Shown one piece after another: positions 7,231-17,636 of a DNA stretch of 64,000 nt. This DNA comes from Dialister hominis (GTDB taxonomy: Bacteria > Bacillota > Negativicutes > Veillonellales > Dialisteraceae). The number at the start of each line of letters is the position of its first letter. Position 1 is the first letter of the stretch. Under the pieces are notes generated by a model. The model searched no databases. It was not told the origin of the DNA and saw only the letters and a list, made by a program, of their open reading frames with translations. The position numbers and the translations under genes are program-made. The DNA is taken from contig NZ_AP019697.1 of assembly GCF_007164725.1 (NCBI RefSeq), forward strand, positions 2,343,549 to 2,407,548, written 5' to 3'.

Positions 7231-8407
7231 TTGCAATAATAAGTTGAACACCCGGCGAACCTTTATGCAGTAAGTGCTGCAAGCATTTCTTCCCTAAAGC
7301 ACTCCTCGGGTGTCTTATAGCCGAGTATTTTTCTTGGCAGGGTGTTGGCCCAGCACTCTACTCTGGAAATGTGTTCCACTGGGTAATCCTGGATTTTCTT
7401 CCCTTTGGGAAGAAATCGACGGAATAAGCCGTTGTGATTCTCATTCGTACCTTTGTCGCTGGAGCAGTACGGATGCGCATAATAGATCCGTGTGTGACTT
7501 AGTTTCTCTAGCTCCGACAGGCTAGAAAACTCACTGCCATTGTCTGTCGTAATGCTGAGGAACACTTGGCTGAAACAGCCGCGGAACATTCCATCCTTCA
7601 ATTTTCTGAAGGCTGCTATTACAGAGGCACTTTCCTTGTTGGGCAGTTTTCTGATGAGGGAACAGCGTGTCTTGCGCTCAACCAGAGTCAGCAGTACTTC
7701 GTCCTTTGAGCGAGATCCCAGTACAAGGTCACACTCCCAATGCCCGAAATCCTGACGCTCATCCACAGAAGGATCGCGCTCATCTATACTGCGGCCGAAC
7801 TTCTTCTTACGCTCACGAACCCGCTTCCTGGCGTTTTTTCGCTTGACGCGCAAGGGCAGGTCAATACTCTTGATTTTTCCTAGGAGCCCCAGCGTGACAT
7901 AGTTGTACAGGGTTTTCGTACAGACCATCTCGCCACGTTGAAATTCTCCCGTAACCAGTGCCCTGCCAAAGCAGGCATCGAGCGACCAGTGATGTTCCTG
8001 AAGTCTCTTCTGCACATAGTCGAGGAATGCTTCCTTTGCTATGGCGTCGCATTTGCGACCACAGTTTTCGCGATGCGCCTCATAGGTGCTTTGCCCGTCT
8101 GCTGCGCGATAGCGTTCCACCTTGCCGTTATAGCAAAGAACCTTGCCACGCTTCACCTCGTTGCGTACCGTATTGACACAGCACCCAATCTCACGGGCTA
8201 TGCTCCGATACGATTGCTTGTCGCGGAGACGCGTTTGGATAATGACTCGTTCCTCAAAAGTTAAATGAGCCCCTTTTTTGCGTAACGTATCCGTGGTAAA
8301 ATGATTTTGATCCATAGCGATTCTCCTTTGTGGTTGTGTTTTTTGTGCAACTACATTTTACCACAAGGGTTCGCTATGGATTTTTAAGTGTTCAACTTAA
8401 TTATACA
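7231..8407 (-). mobile_element. IS30-family insertion sequence
   Basis: A single transposase frame lies between inverted ends sharing AAGTTGAACAC (left at about 7241-7251, right the complement at about 8388-8398) with further partial matching outward (TTGCAATAATA against TATAATTA). About 1.2 kb, normal for the family. Confidence 0.85.
7263..8315 (-). CDS. IS30-family transposase
   Basis: A 350-residue protein. The N-terminal HTH_38-type domain is visible (HLTFEERVIIQTRLRDK, then YRSIAREIGCCVNTVRNEV). The rve-type DDE core has WECDLVLG (Asp), TTDNGSEF (Asp) and KGTNENHNGLFRRFLPKG (Glu). The start has an AGGAG site. It is full length with no stops, so the copy appears intact. It sits upstream of the trimeric autotransporter and may influence its transcription. 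Confidence 0.95.
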   Translation of the reverse strand: MDQNHFTTDTLRKKGAHLTFEERVIIQTRLRDKQSYRSIAREIGCCVNTVRNEVKRGKVLCYNGKVERYRAADGQSTYEAHRENCGRKCDAIAKEAFLDYVQKRLQEHHWSLDACFGRALVTGEFQRGEMVCTKTLYNYVTLGLLGKIKSIDLPLRVKRKNARKRVRERKKKFGRSIDERDPSVDERQDFGHWECDLVLGSRSKDEVLLTLVERKTRCSLIRKLPNKESASVIAAFRKLKDGMFRGCFSQVFLSITTDNGSEFSSLSELEKLSHTRIYYAHPYCSSDKGTNENHNGLFRRFLPKGKKIQDYPVEHISRVECWANTLPRKILGYKTPEECFREEMLAALTA

Positions 8408-8583
8408 ATCCGCCTTTTTTAATCAATTATAGCTTTATAAAAAAATAAATAATCTAGAGGAATGCTTTGTTTAGGAAGTGAAATGATGTTAAAATAAGAA
8501 AAAATGCACCGTATAAAGTTTAAATCTATTAGAGGCGCTGAGTATTATTTTATGCTATTTTTAATATAAAGGAGGCGATTAAA

Positions 8584-11500
8584 TTGAATAGAATTTACAA
8601 GGTTATATTCAATCGCGCAAAAGGGCAGCACCAGGTTGTTTCAGAATTAGCAAAAAATGGCGGGAAAACGTCGGGTAATTCTCTATTAAGAACAATTATT
8701 AAATCGGGGGGGTACTGACTAGTACCGTATTAACAGCTGTGCTTGTATTTGGAAGTGCACTTTATGGTAGCGCTGAATCTGTTCAAGACGGTGATATTTT
8801 GAAGGCCGGAACTAACATTTCTGTAACTAAAGACGAAACAACAAAGACAATCACAATATCCACTGATGGGGTCGCAACCAGTGTAGAAGTGGATGCAGTA
8901 AAAAAAGACGTACAAAAGAACCAAACAGCTATTGCTGACAATACGGGCAAAATTGCGGATAACAGCACAGAGATCGCTAACAATAAGATTAGAATCAATC
9001 AAAATTACAAGGACATCCAGCAAAACAAGACGGATATTGCGGCAAATAAAAATGCGATTACAGCCAATACAGGAAAAATCAAAAATAATACGGACGATAT
9101 TACAGAGCTAAAAAATGTGAATTCTGCTTTGGGCTTGGATCAAACAAAACCGGGAATAAAGTATTTCCGTGCCAATTCCACTGGAGAGGACGCTGCGGCT
9201 GCGGGCGAAGATGCTGTTGCCATTGGTGTCAGGGCAAAAGCGAATGGCAAAGATTCTGTGGCTCTGGGCGATGATGCTCGTTCTGCTTCATCTGCTGAAA
9301 ACAGTATTGCCATTGGCAGGAAAGCTGTCAGTGGCTCCTTTAATGATATGACCGGTGATGGCGACAGTTCTAATGTGGTTAAAGACGGAGGCAAAGCAAG
9401 CATATCCATCGGTGATGCAGCCAATGCTCGGGGAAACTCTTCGATTGCACTGGGGGATGGAGCGACGGTCTATAATGATGGGACCAATGATCAGCTCAAC
9501 GATAACAGCATGGCAATTGGAACTAAGGCTAGTACGGTTGCTTCCAACAATGCAATTGCGATGGGCAACAATGCTGCTGTGACGCAAAACAGTCATAGTG
9601 CTGCAGCGATTGGAGACAGCGCAAAGGCTGAGGCGGAAGGCGCACTGGCTCTGGGCAAAAGTACGGCTGCTTCTGGAGCTGACAGCATTGCGGTTGGAAC
9701 AGAGGCAGCAGCCAGTGGAGCAGATGCCCTGGCTATGGGTAAGAATGCGCAAGCTAGTGGGGCAGATGCCGTTGCTCTTGGAAACGGAGCTGTTGCTGGG
9801 GGCAGTGCTTCTGTAGTTTTGGGTAAAGATGCCAGTGCCAATGCCGTCCGTTCTGTCGTACTTGGTCCAAGTGCAGGCGTGGGTATGGTAGGACACGTAT
9901 TAGGGACGAAGGGATCCCATGTAGTCATTGGAGACGGTGCTGGCAACAATATTGACGGACAACAGAACATTGCAATTGGCTACAAAACGGGAAATGATGT
10001 CAAAAGCGACCATAATGTAGCCATTGGTTCTGAAGCTGGGACCAATATTGGGTCTAGCGGAAACACATCTGAAGGGAAAAATGTTTCCATTGGCTATCAT
10101 GCTAATAAAAACGATTCTGCTGTATCGCGGATCCAGTCTACGGCTTTAGGCAGTGAGACGAAAGCTGCTGATGATGCCGTTGCAGTCGGGTATCAGGCAC
10201 AGGCGAATGGAAATGGATCTACGGCAATCGGGTTTAACGCCCAGGCTGCAGATGCGGCCAGTGTAGCTTTAGGTCAGGGCGCCCAGGCTGCAGGCGGTAA
10301 TGTTGCCATAGGCAATGACTCCGTGGCCAATGCCGCTATGATCAGTGGGACTGGGTATCTGACAGGACAGGCGGCTCCCAAGACTGCCGTTTCTGTCGGC
10401 AATGCATCGGCGCTGCGCCGTATTACCAATGTAGCTGACGGGGCACTGGATCAGGATGCCGTTACTGTGGCACAGCTCAAAAAATCAATAGACGCTACGG
10501 TAGCTCAGGTCAATGCGAATGTTTCTTCTGCAACGGCAAGCGGGGTATATTATGATACGGTCACTTCTGGAGATGGAGACAGTATTACCCTTCGTAATAA
10601 TGACAATAAGGGAACGAAAATCCATAATGTCGCCGCAGGGACACTGGGGACTGATGCAGCGAATGTAGCTCAGGTCAATAAGATTGTTGATACGGCAAAA
10701 ACACATTACTACTCTGTAAAATCTACCGATTTGAATAATTATGATAACAATTTGGCTAAGGGTGAAGACTCTATGGCAGCTGGCGTGAGCGCCAAAGCTT
10801 TAGGGGACAGGAGTGTTGCGCTGGGGAATAATACAGGAGCGCAGAGTCTTGGCAGTATTACAGTGGGAGCCGGTTATGAAGATCCGGCTAACCCGGGAAG
10901 CCTGAAACAGACTTTAGCCATCAGCGGTTATCAATATAACACGGCAATCGGGGCTGGCGCTCAGGCAGCCGGAAATAACTCACTGGCTATAGGGACTCTT
11001 GCGACGTCTTCTATAAAAAATGGTGGAAGCAGTGTAGATAAAGCGGTTGCCATTGGTTATTCTGCAGGTGTTTCTGATGACAAAGCCATCGCCATCGGCA
11101 GTGATGCCAAAAGTAACAGTAAAAGTGCTTCCGCTATGGGAGATACGGCTCAGGCACTGGCAGAAAACGCGCTGGCTATAGGAACAAACGCACAGGCAGC
11201 CGGTGTTTCTTCTGGGGCAATTGGCACCCAGAACCGGGTTACTGGGGCAAATACCTATGTCCTGGGCAGCCAGAACAGCACGGCTGCAACAGGTACAGCT
11301 GCTGATGTAAGTGCTTCGAATTCGGGAATCTTTGGGAATGAAAACCGTATGGAAGGGGACAGCAATCGTATTGTAGGGAATCAAAACGTGCTGAAAATGG
11401 AATCCCTGTCCAATAATTCTTCCAACTCGAAAACCTTTGAAAATATTTTTGTAACGGGTAGCCATAATACGGTTACGGGCGATCCGGATACAAGCACAGC

Positions 11501-14500
11501 AGGCGATGCAGGCAGCGTATCTGATATTACTGTTACAGGTTCGAAAAATACCATCCAGGCCAAAAACCAGAAAAACAGGAATCTGACGGATATCCAGATC
11601 GTGGGGAACCAGAATACCGTTGATGCCACGACTCAAAACGCGGATTTGTCCAATACCCAGATTCTGGGGAGCCATGTAACGGCAACCTTGGGGAATTCCG
11701 TCTATCTTGGCAGCAATTCGGCTTATGTTGTATCGGGAGCCACTACAAAAGGAATGGATGTATACGACAGCGACGGGACATATCAGTACGCCGGGGGAAC
11801 CCCTGCAGGTATTGTAACGGTGGGCTCCGCAGGGAAGGAACGACGCATCCAGAACGTTGCGGCCGGTCTGGTCAGCGCAAAGAGTACGGATGCTGTGAAT
11901 GGAAGCCAGCTTTACACCATGACTCGGCCTCTGCGGTTTGCCGGAGATAATTCGACCATCGGGACTACCTCAGGATCTGATGTCAATGTCCTCCATCGCG
12001 GTTCTGACCAGGCTATGTCCCTTTTGGGCGGCGCTGACGGTGATAAGCTGAGCGATAACAATATCGGTGTCGTTGCCGATGCGGCTAATAATAAAATGAC
12101 CGTGAAGCTGGCCAATAACATTACTCTTGGCAAAGCGGATCCCAATGGCTCAGATGGATCTATTTCTGTCCTTGCAGAGAAGGGTGGTGAGGTTCGGATT
12201 TACGATGGTTCAGTTATGCTGCGAAATTCCGGCGATTCAGATGCTATTTATCTCCAGAGCCATATAGCGGGAGCAACGAGCTTGGATGGTTCATCCAAAG
12301 CTCGTCTGTATGTCATACAGGGATCAACGGAGAGTCCGCAGGAAGTGGCCCTCCTGACAGACGGCATGATTTATGGCGGTGATGCGGAGTCTGCCGGACT
12401 GGATCCTGCAACCAATAAATCCAATACAGGTAAAGAAATCAAAAAGGTGTTGAATCAGCAGGTCAATGTCATCGGCGGCATTACGAATACGACAAAATTC
12501 ACGGCAGAGGACAATCTGGGCGTCGTGTCTGACGGTACAAACAACCTGAAAGTCCGTCTTGCCAAAGATTTGCAGGGAATCAGCAGTATTTCCAATCAGA
12601 CGACGACCGGCGGAACTACCACCGGGACGAAGATTACATTGGGGAACACAACCAATATCGTCAACGTGGGTGGCGCCAAAATCACCAACGTGGCTGCTGG
12701 TGATGTAAACAGTATGTCCACCGATGCAGTGAATGGCAGCCAGTTGTACCAGACTAATCAGAATGTAAAAGCAGCTAAGACAGTAGTGAAAGCCGGAAGG
12801 AATGTGACCGTGGATTCATCAACCGGCGCTGATGGGCAGTCTGTTTATACGGTAAATGCTGATCTCAGCTCCGTTGCCAGAGCTATCGGCGGAACTTCTA
12901 GTGTAGATATTGCGACCGGTGCGGTTAAAGCCGGGCTGACTGTCAATGGCAAAACCTATAACAACGTGCAGGATGCTGTGAATGCAGCCAATACGACTGT
13001 TTCTTCTAAAGACGGTTCTGTCAAGGTGACACCGACCAATAACACCAATGGTTCACACAACTATGATGTATCCGTAGACTATAGCAAAGTCGCAGAGAAT
13101 GCTGCTATTTCCTATAAAGCCAATAACAGTACGGCTCAGACCGTTACCTTGAAAAAAGGACTGGACTTCACCAACGGCAAGAATACCACCGCTTCAGTCG
13201 GGGCTGACGGCGTTGTCAAGTATGATCTGAATGATGATATTAACTTGAACAGTGTGACAGCAAAAACAATTAATGGCGATACCATCAAAGCCGGCGATAC
13301 CACCATTACTACAGATGGCATGACCATCACAAACGGTCCGTCCATTACTAAGACCGGTATTGACGCAGGCAGTAAGAAGATTACAAATGTGGCAGACGGC
13401 GATATATCGCCTACATCAAAGGATGCTATTAACGGCAGTCAGCTGGTATCGTATGTAGCTGCCAATAAGACCATTCTGAAAGACGGTAAGAATACCACTG
13501 TTACCGGTAACGGCACAAAAGATGATCCCTACAAGGTGAATGTAAATGATAATCTGAACCTTGGTGAAAAAGGAACTAATGGTAAAGACGGATCCATCGG
13601 CGTCAACGGTACAAACGGCTCTTCTGTAACTATTAACGGTAAGGATGGCTCCATCGGTATGGTCGGCGAAGACGGGAAAGATGGCCTTACCATGAAATCT
13701 GCGAAGGGTCAGGATGGCGTGGATGGTGCTAATGGTATGACCCGTATTGTTTACGAAGATGATGGGCATGTCACCCATGAAGTTGCCACATTAGATGATG
13801 GACTGAAGTTTGCTGGAAATACAGGATCTGTGGCCAAAAAACTGAACAGTACCATGACCATCAAAGGAAATGGAACGAAAGCGGACACGGAATATGATGC
13901 GTCCAACATCAAGACTGTAGTGGATGCACAGGGAGATCTGGTCATCGGATTGGACAAGAATCTGAAGGCAGATACTGTTACCGTGGGCGGCCAGGGCAAA
14001 GACGGCGCTGATGGCATCAATGGGGCTATTGGTGTAAAAGGTGCTGATGGCAAAGATGGGGTTACCATTTCTTCTATAGGTAAAGACGGAACCAATGGTA
14101 CCGATGGTCATATTGGCATTAATGGCAAGGATGGTGCTTCTGCTGACATCCATGTTGTAAAAGGGGCAAATGGAGTAGACGGCACGGATGGCTATAATGG
14201 CACGGATGGTATTGATCGGATCGTCTATGAAGATCACAATGGGAATACCCAGACGGTTGCCACTATGAACGACGGAATGAAGTATGGCGGTGACGTAGGG
14301 AATGTGATCAATAAAAAGCTCAATGGCCAGGTAAATGTAGTCGGGGGCATTACAGATTCTTCTAAACTGTCAACGGAAGACAATATCGGAGTGGTATCTG
14401 ATGGAAGTGATAACCTGAAAGTGCGGCTTTCAAAAGATTTGAAAGGACTGGATTCGGTTACTACGAAGACTGTTACAGCAGACACTGGGAATATCACGAC

Positions 14501-15476
14501 GGTAAATGCCAGCACTGTCAACGTTGGAGACACCACCATAACGACGGGAGGGATGACAATCCAAAATGGTTCCGCAGGTCAGGATGTTACGCTCAATAAA
14601 GATGGGTTGAATAATGGTGGAAATAAGATCACCAACGTAGCTCCTGGAGATATTTCATCGACCAGTACGGATGCTGTAAATGGAAGCCAGTTGTATGGCA
14701 CGGAAACCCGGATTAATCGTTTGGGCAACCGAATCAATCATGTTGGCGCTGGGGCGGCAGCTCTGGCAGGGCTCCATCCTCTGGATTTTGATCCGGATGA
14801 TAAATGGGATTTTGCAGCCGGGTACGGTAATTATAAAAATGCCAATGCAGTTGCTATTGGCGCTTATTATCGTCCTAATGAAGATACCATGTTTAGCGTA
14901 GGTGGGTCCTTCAGCGGCGGAGAGAATATGGTGAACGTTGGTGTCAGCTGGAAATTTGGGCAGAAGAGCCATATCTCCCGTTCACGTGTTTCCATGGCTA
15001 AAGATATGCTGGCTATGAAAAACCAGATTGAAACGCTGACGAAAAAATTGGCAGCCTATGAATCGGGTCAGCCTGTGAAATTGGCTCCTATAGCAACCGG
15101 AGCTATGACCTTCCCAGATGTACCGGAAAATCATTGGGCTTATGAGTATGTTAAGAACTTAGCGGAACGAGGTTATCTGAAAGGATATCCGGATGGAGAA
15201 TTTAAAGGCGATAGAGCGATGACACGTTATGAATACGCAGCCATTATTTACAGGGCTTTACAAAATGGAGCGCCTTCGGATGGTAACATGACCCGTTCTG
15301 TAGATGACTTTGGTCCTGAATTGGTTAAAGTGCAGAATATCGATCGTTTCCGCGTAGACCGAATTTCCGGTAAAGATAATGATCGGCATAAGGTGGAACG
15401 TGTACGGGTAAATGATAAAGATGATAAAGCCCAAAATGTGTACCGTGATGTTTACGGAAACCATATTCAAAAGTAG
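8584..15476 (+). CDS. Trimeric autotransporter adhesin (YadA type) with C-terminal SLH domain; frame interrupted at a G7 tract
   Basis: A TTG start at 8584 with AGGAGG 8 nt upstream opens an ESPR extended signal peptide (MNRIYKVIFNRAKGQ, then VVSELAKNGGK). This frame stops at 8716, just after a run of seven G. One added G joins it to the 2.2-kb-residue downstream frame and restores a signal core, GGVLTSTVLTAVLVFGSALY. The passenger has an N-terminal Asn-rich coiled coil, two long blocks of YadA-head AxG/AIG repeats (9.2-10.4 kb and 10.7-11.7 kb), several HIM motifs ending STDAVNGSQLY, and GKDG collagen-like stretches (13.6-14.2 kb). The YadA anchor lies at about 14.70-14.97 kb (ending VGVSWKFG). 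Beyond it come a coiled coil and an SLH domain (FPDVPENHWAYEYV, then RGYLKGYPDGEFKG), which should be periplasmic and bind peptidoglycan. Forms trimers on the outer membrane. Likely OFF as sequenced. Confidence 0.9.
8706..8712 (+). repeat. Poly-G tract (G7), candidate phase-variation switch
   Basis: Seven consecutive G inside the signal-peptide coding region, exactly where the two frames of the adhesin meet. Eight G would give a continuous frame. Confidence 0.75.
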
Positions 15477-15496
15477 GGCACAGTAGATAAGAAGTA

Positions 15497-15538
15497 TAAA
15501 AGCGCCAGTTGCTCGAAAGGAGTGACTGACGCTTTTAT
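15497..15538 (+). terminator. Terminator of the trimeric autotransporter gene
   Basis: AAAAGCGCCAGT pairs with ACTGACGCTTTT around a 15-nt loop. Confidence 0.75.
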
Positions 15539-15540
15539 AT

Positions 15541-15660
15541 TAGTGTTGAATATAAAGTTGGGCTTGAAGATGGGTTACCAGTAGAAGTGTATAAGTATAT
15601 AAAATATAGTTTTTTTATGATAGTGTTGATAGATGATATCTGGGAAAATTTTAAATTCTG
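15541..15660 (+). other. Possible gene remnant
   Basis: A start-less open frame of about 39 codons (VEYKVGLEDGLPVEVYKYIK and more) ends at TGA near 15660. It looks coding in composition but is too short to assign, and may be the tail of a deleted gene. Confidence 0.25.
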
Positions 15661-15717
15661 ATTGCAGTTTGACTTTTTTATTCATCATCACTTGGTTAAT
15701 TTAATAGTTGGTGCATA

Positions 15718-16242
15718 TTATAAACCACCAACACGGTTTAGAATATATTGGTCATTATTTTTGATTAAATTATAGAATTCGGATTTGCTATTTACCCATA
15801 GGCCTTCATTTTTTCCATTACCTGCAATCCAAGCCGGAGCTATGGTTTTTACTGAATATGATACATCATAATAGTGATTGTCTGTCTTACTGGTATCGTT
15901 TGTTGGGCCATTAATTCGATTAATTTTATAATCAAAAATTTGATTTTTAGTGAATAATCTCTCGGATTTATAATAGTCAAATTCTTGGATTAGTATTTTG
16001 TTAACAATTTCTTTTTCTGATAATCCCTCTACGTCTGATATTGCTATGTGATTATATTGAACCTTTTCGGATGGTATGGATTCATACGAATAGAATAATA
16101 AATATACAACTCCTATTAGTATAATCACTATAGTTTTTGTTTCTATTTTCTTAGCCTTAATGCATTTATAGATGGTAATAATTATCACAAGAAAAGTGAC
16201 GATATATAATAAAAACAAAGAATCACTTATAAATATAATCAT
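15718..16242 (-). CDS. Hypothetical membrane-anchored protein
   Basis: About 174 residues and AT-rich compared with its neighbours, suggesting transfer. Two hydrophobic helices lie at about 1-22 (IIFISDSLFLLYIVTFLVII) and 37-52 (IVIILIGVVYLLFYSY), followed by a polar domain of about 120 residues ending QYILNRVGGL. I recognise no family. The ATG at 16242 is preferred because AGGTGA lies 11 nt upstream; a GTG at 16254 lacks a site. The IS256 copy lies just upstream and could have removed its promoter or an operon partner. Confidence 0.6.
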   Translation of the reverse strand: MIIFISDSLFLLYIVTFLVIIITIYKCIKAKKIETKTIVIILIGVVYLLFYSYESIPSEKVQYNHIAISDVEGLSEKEIVNKILIQEFDYYKSERLFTKNQIFDYKINRINGPTNDTSKTDNHYYDVSYSVKTIAPAWIAGNGKNEGLWVNSKSEFYNLIKNNDQYILNRVGGL

Positions 16243-16270
16243 TTTTAATATCACCTATTTTCGAAGCACG

Positions 16271-17636
16271 GGTGTGTCAAGAGTTTTGTGTAAATCGATT
16301 CAATAAGCAACATCGTATTGCTGCATAAGCTGAGACATCCTGTCGTCCATGAGCAGCTGGTTCCGGACCATCGCCCAGTTTGCGACGTGACGACCCTTCC
16401 ATTTTTTATAGAGCTCTTGGATGCGTAGGTAGAAAATCTTGAAGACTGCATCCTCGTTGGGGAAAGCGCCTTTCTTGGTCACCTTGCGGAAGCTAGAGTT
16501 GACACTCTCGATGGCATTGGTCGTGTACATGATCTTGCGCACGGCACTGCCATAGTTATAGAGCTGCTCGACGTGTGAGAAATTGTTTTCCCATACGCTG
16601 ACCGCGCCTGGATAAGCCTGCCAGTCGGTCTTGAACTTCTCGAATTCCTGACGGGCCTGCTTGACGTTGATGGCACCATAGATGAGCTTCAGCTGCTTCG
16701 TGAATGCACTCCACTGCTTGCGTGGGATGTGGCGGATGGAAATGCGGATGAGGTGTACGATGCAGCGCTGAACCGTGGCATGCGGGAATACAGCCTTGGC
16801 ACCTTCCTCCAATCCGCTCACGCCATCCATGGACAGGATGCCAAGATCCTTAACGCCGCGAGCCCGCAGCTCGTCGAAGATCTGCATCCAGGCATGCTTG
16901 CTCTCCGTCTCGTTGATCCAGAGGCCAAGGACATCCTTGCAGCCGTTGACGTCATAGGCAAGCATGACATAGACGGCCACCTGCTGGACGCCATACTCCG
17001 TGCGCAGCGATACGTAGATGCAGTCGACGAAAGCAAATGGATAGAACGACTGGAGCGGACGATTCCGCCATGCCTCGACCTCTTCCATGACGCAGCCTGT
17101 GATGGTGGAGATCTGTTCATGTGACATCTGGAAGCCGTAGATGTCTTCGACGGTTGCAGCGATGTCGCGTTGGCTCATGCCACGGGCATACATCGCCAGT
17201 ACCTTGCCCTCGATGGACGAAACGTCGCGCTGGTGCTTCTTGATGATCTGCGGTTCAAACGTACTCTGGCGATCCCTAGGGACGCGGATAGGAACCTCGC
17301 CCAGAGAGGTCTTGAGCGTCTTGGATGAATAGCCGTTCCGGACATTGTCACCGTCTTCGGAGCGCTCATGCTTCTTATGGCCGAGATGATTTTCCATCTC
17401 ACCTTTGAGCATAGACTCAAAAATGGGGCCAAAAATCTGCTTCAGGACGTCCTGTACGTCTTCCGCGCTCTTGATGTCGTAGTTGTTGAGGATTTGCTGA
17501 GCAATCTGCTCGCCTGGGGTAGTTGGTGGAGTTTTACACTTTGCCATTCTGTTACCGTCCTTATCTTTGTTTACCCCAGTATGGGGCATAAAGTAGATTC
17601 ATGCAATACCGATTTACACAAACTATTTTACACTCC
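16271..17636 (-). mobile_element. IS256-family insertion sequence
   Basis: One Mutator-type transposase between imperfect inverted ends that share the core TTTGTGTAAATCG (left about 16283-16296; right the complement about 17610-17622) and outer GGTGTGT/GGAGTGT. No matching 8-9 bp target duplication was found, suggesting rearrangement at one side. The right end cuts into the next gene. Confidence 0.85.
16300..17547 (-). CDS. IS256-family (Mutator) transposase
   Basis: About 415 residues. Family features are LGEVPIRVPRDRQSTFEP, MYARGMSQRDIAATVEDIYG, FVDCIYVSLR (first Asp region), DVLGLWINETESKHAW, LSMDGVSGLEEG (second Asp), and the C-terminal YTTNAIESVNSSFRKVTK (Glu). I prefer the ATG at 17547 (MAKCKTPP), preceded by GGACGG, over an in-frame upstream start that reaches toward the inverted repeat. 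It appears intact. Confidence 0.95.
   Translation of the reverse strand: MAKCKTPPTTPGEQIAQQILNNYDIKSAEDVQDVLKQIFGPIFESMLKGEMENHLGHKKHERSEDGDNVRNGYSSKTLKTSLGEVPIRVPRDRQSTFEPQIIKKHQRDVSSIEGKVLAMYARGMSQRDIAATVEDIYGFQMSHEQISTITGCVMEEVEAWRNRPLQSFYPFAFVDCIYVSLRTEYGVQQVAVYVMLAYDVNGCKDVLGLWINETESKHAWMQIFDELRARGVKDLGILSMDGVSGLEEGAKAVFPHATVQRCIVHLIRISIRHIPRKQWSAFTKQLKLIYGAINVKQARQEFEKFKTDWQAYPGAVSVWENNFSHVEQLYNYGSAVRKIMYTTNAIESVNSSFRKVTKKGAFPNEDAVFKIFYLRIQELYKKWKGRHVANWAMVRNQLLMDDRMSQLMQQYDVAY

Noticed and set aside
8739..15476. GTG at 8739 as the native start of the adhesin
   Set aside because: No ribosome site and only half a signal peptide; the ESPR start at 8584 with AGGAGG fits far better.
16729..17124. 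131-codon open frame on the + strand
   Set aside because: Antisense to the intact IS256 transposase.
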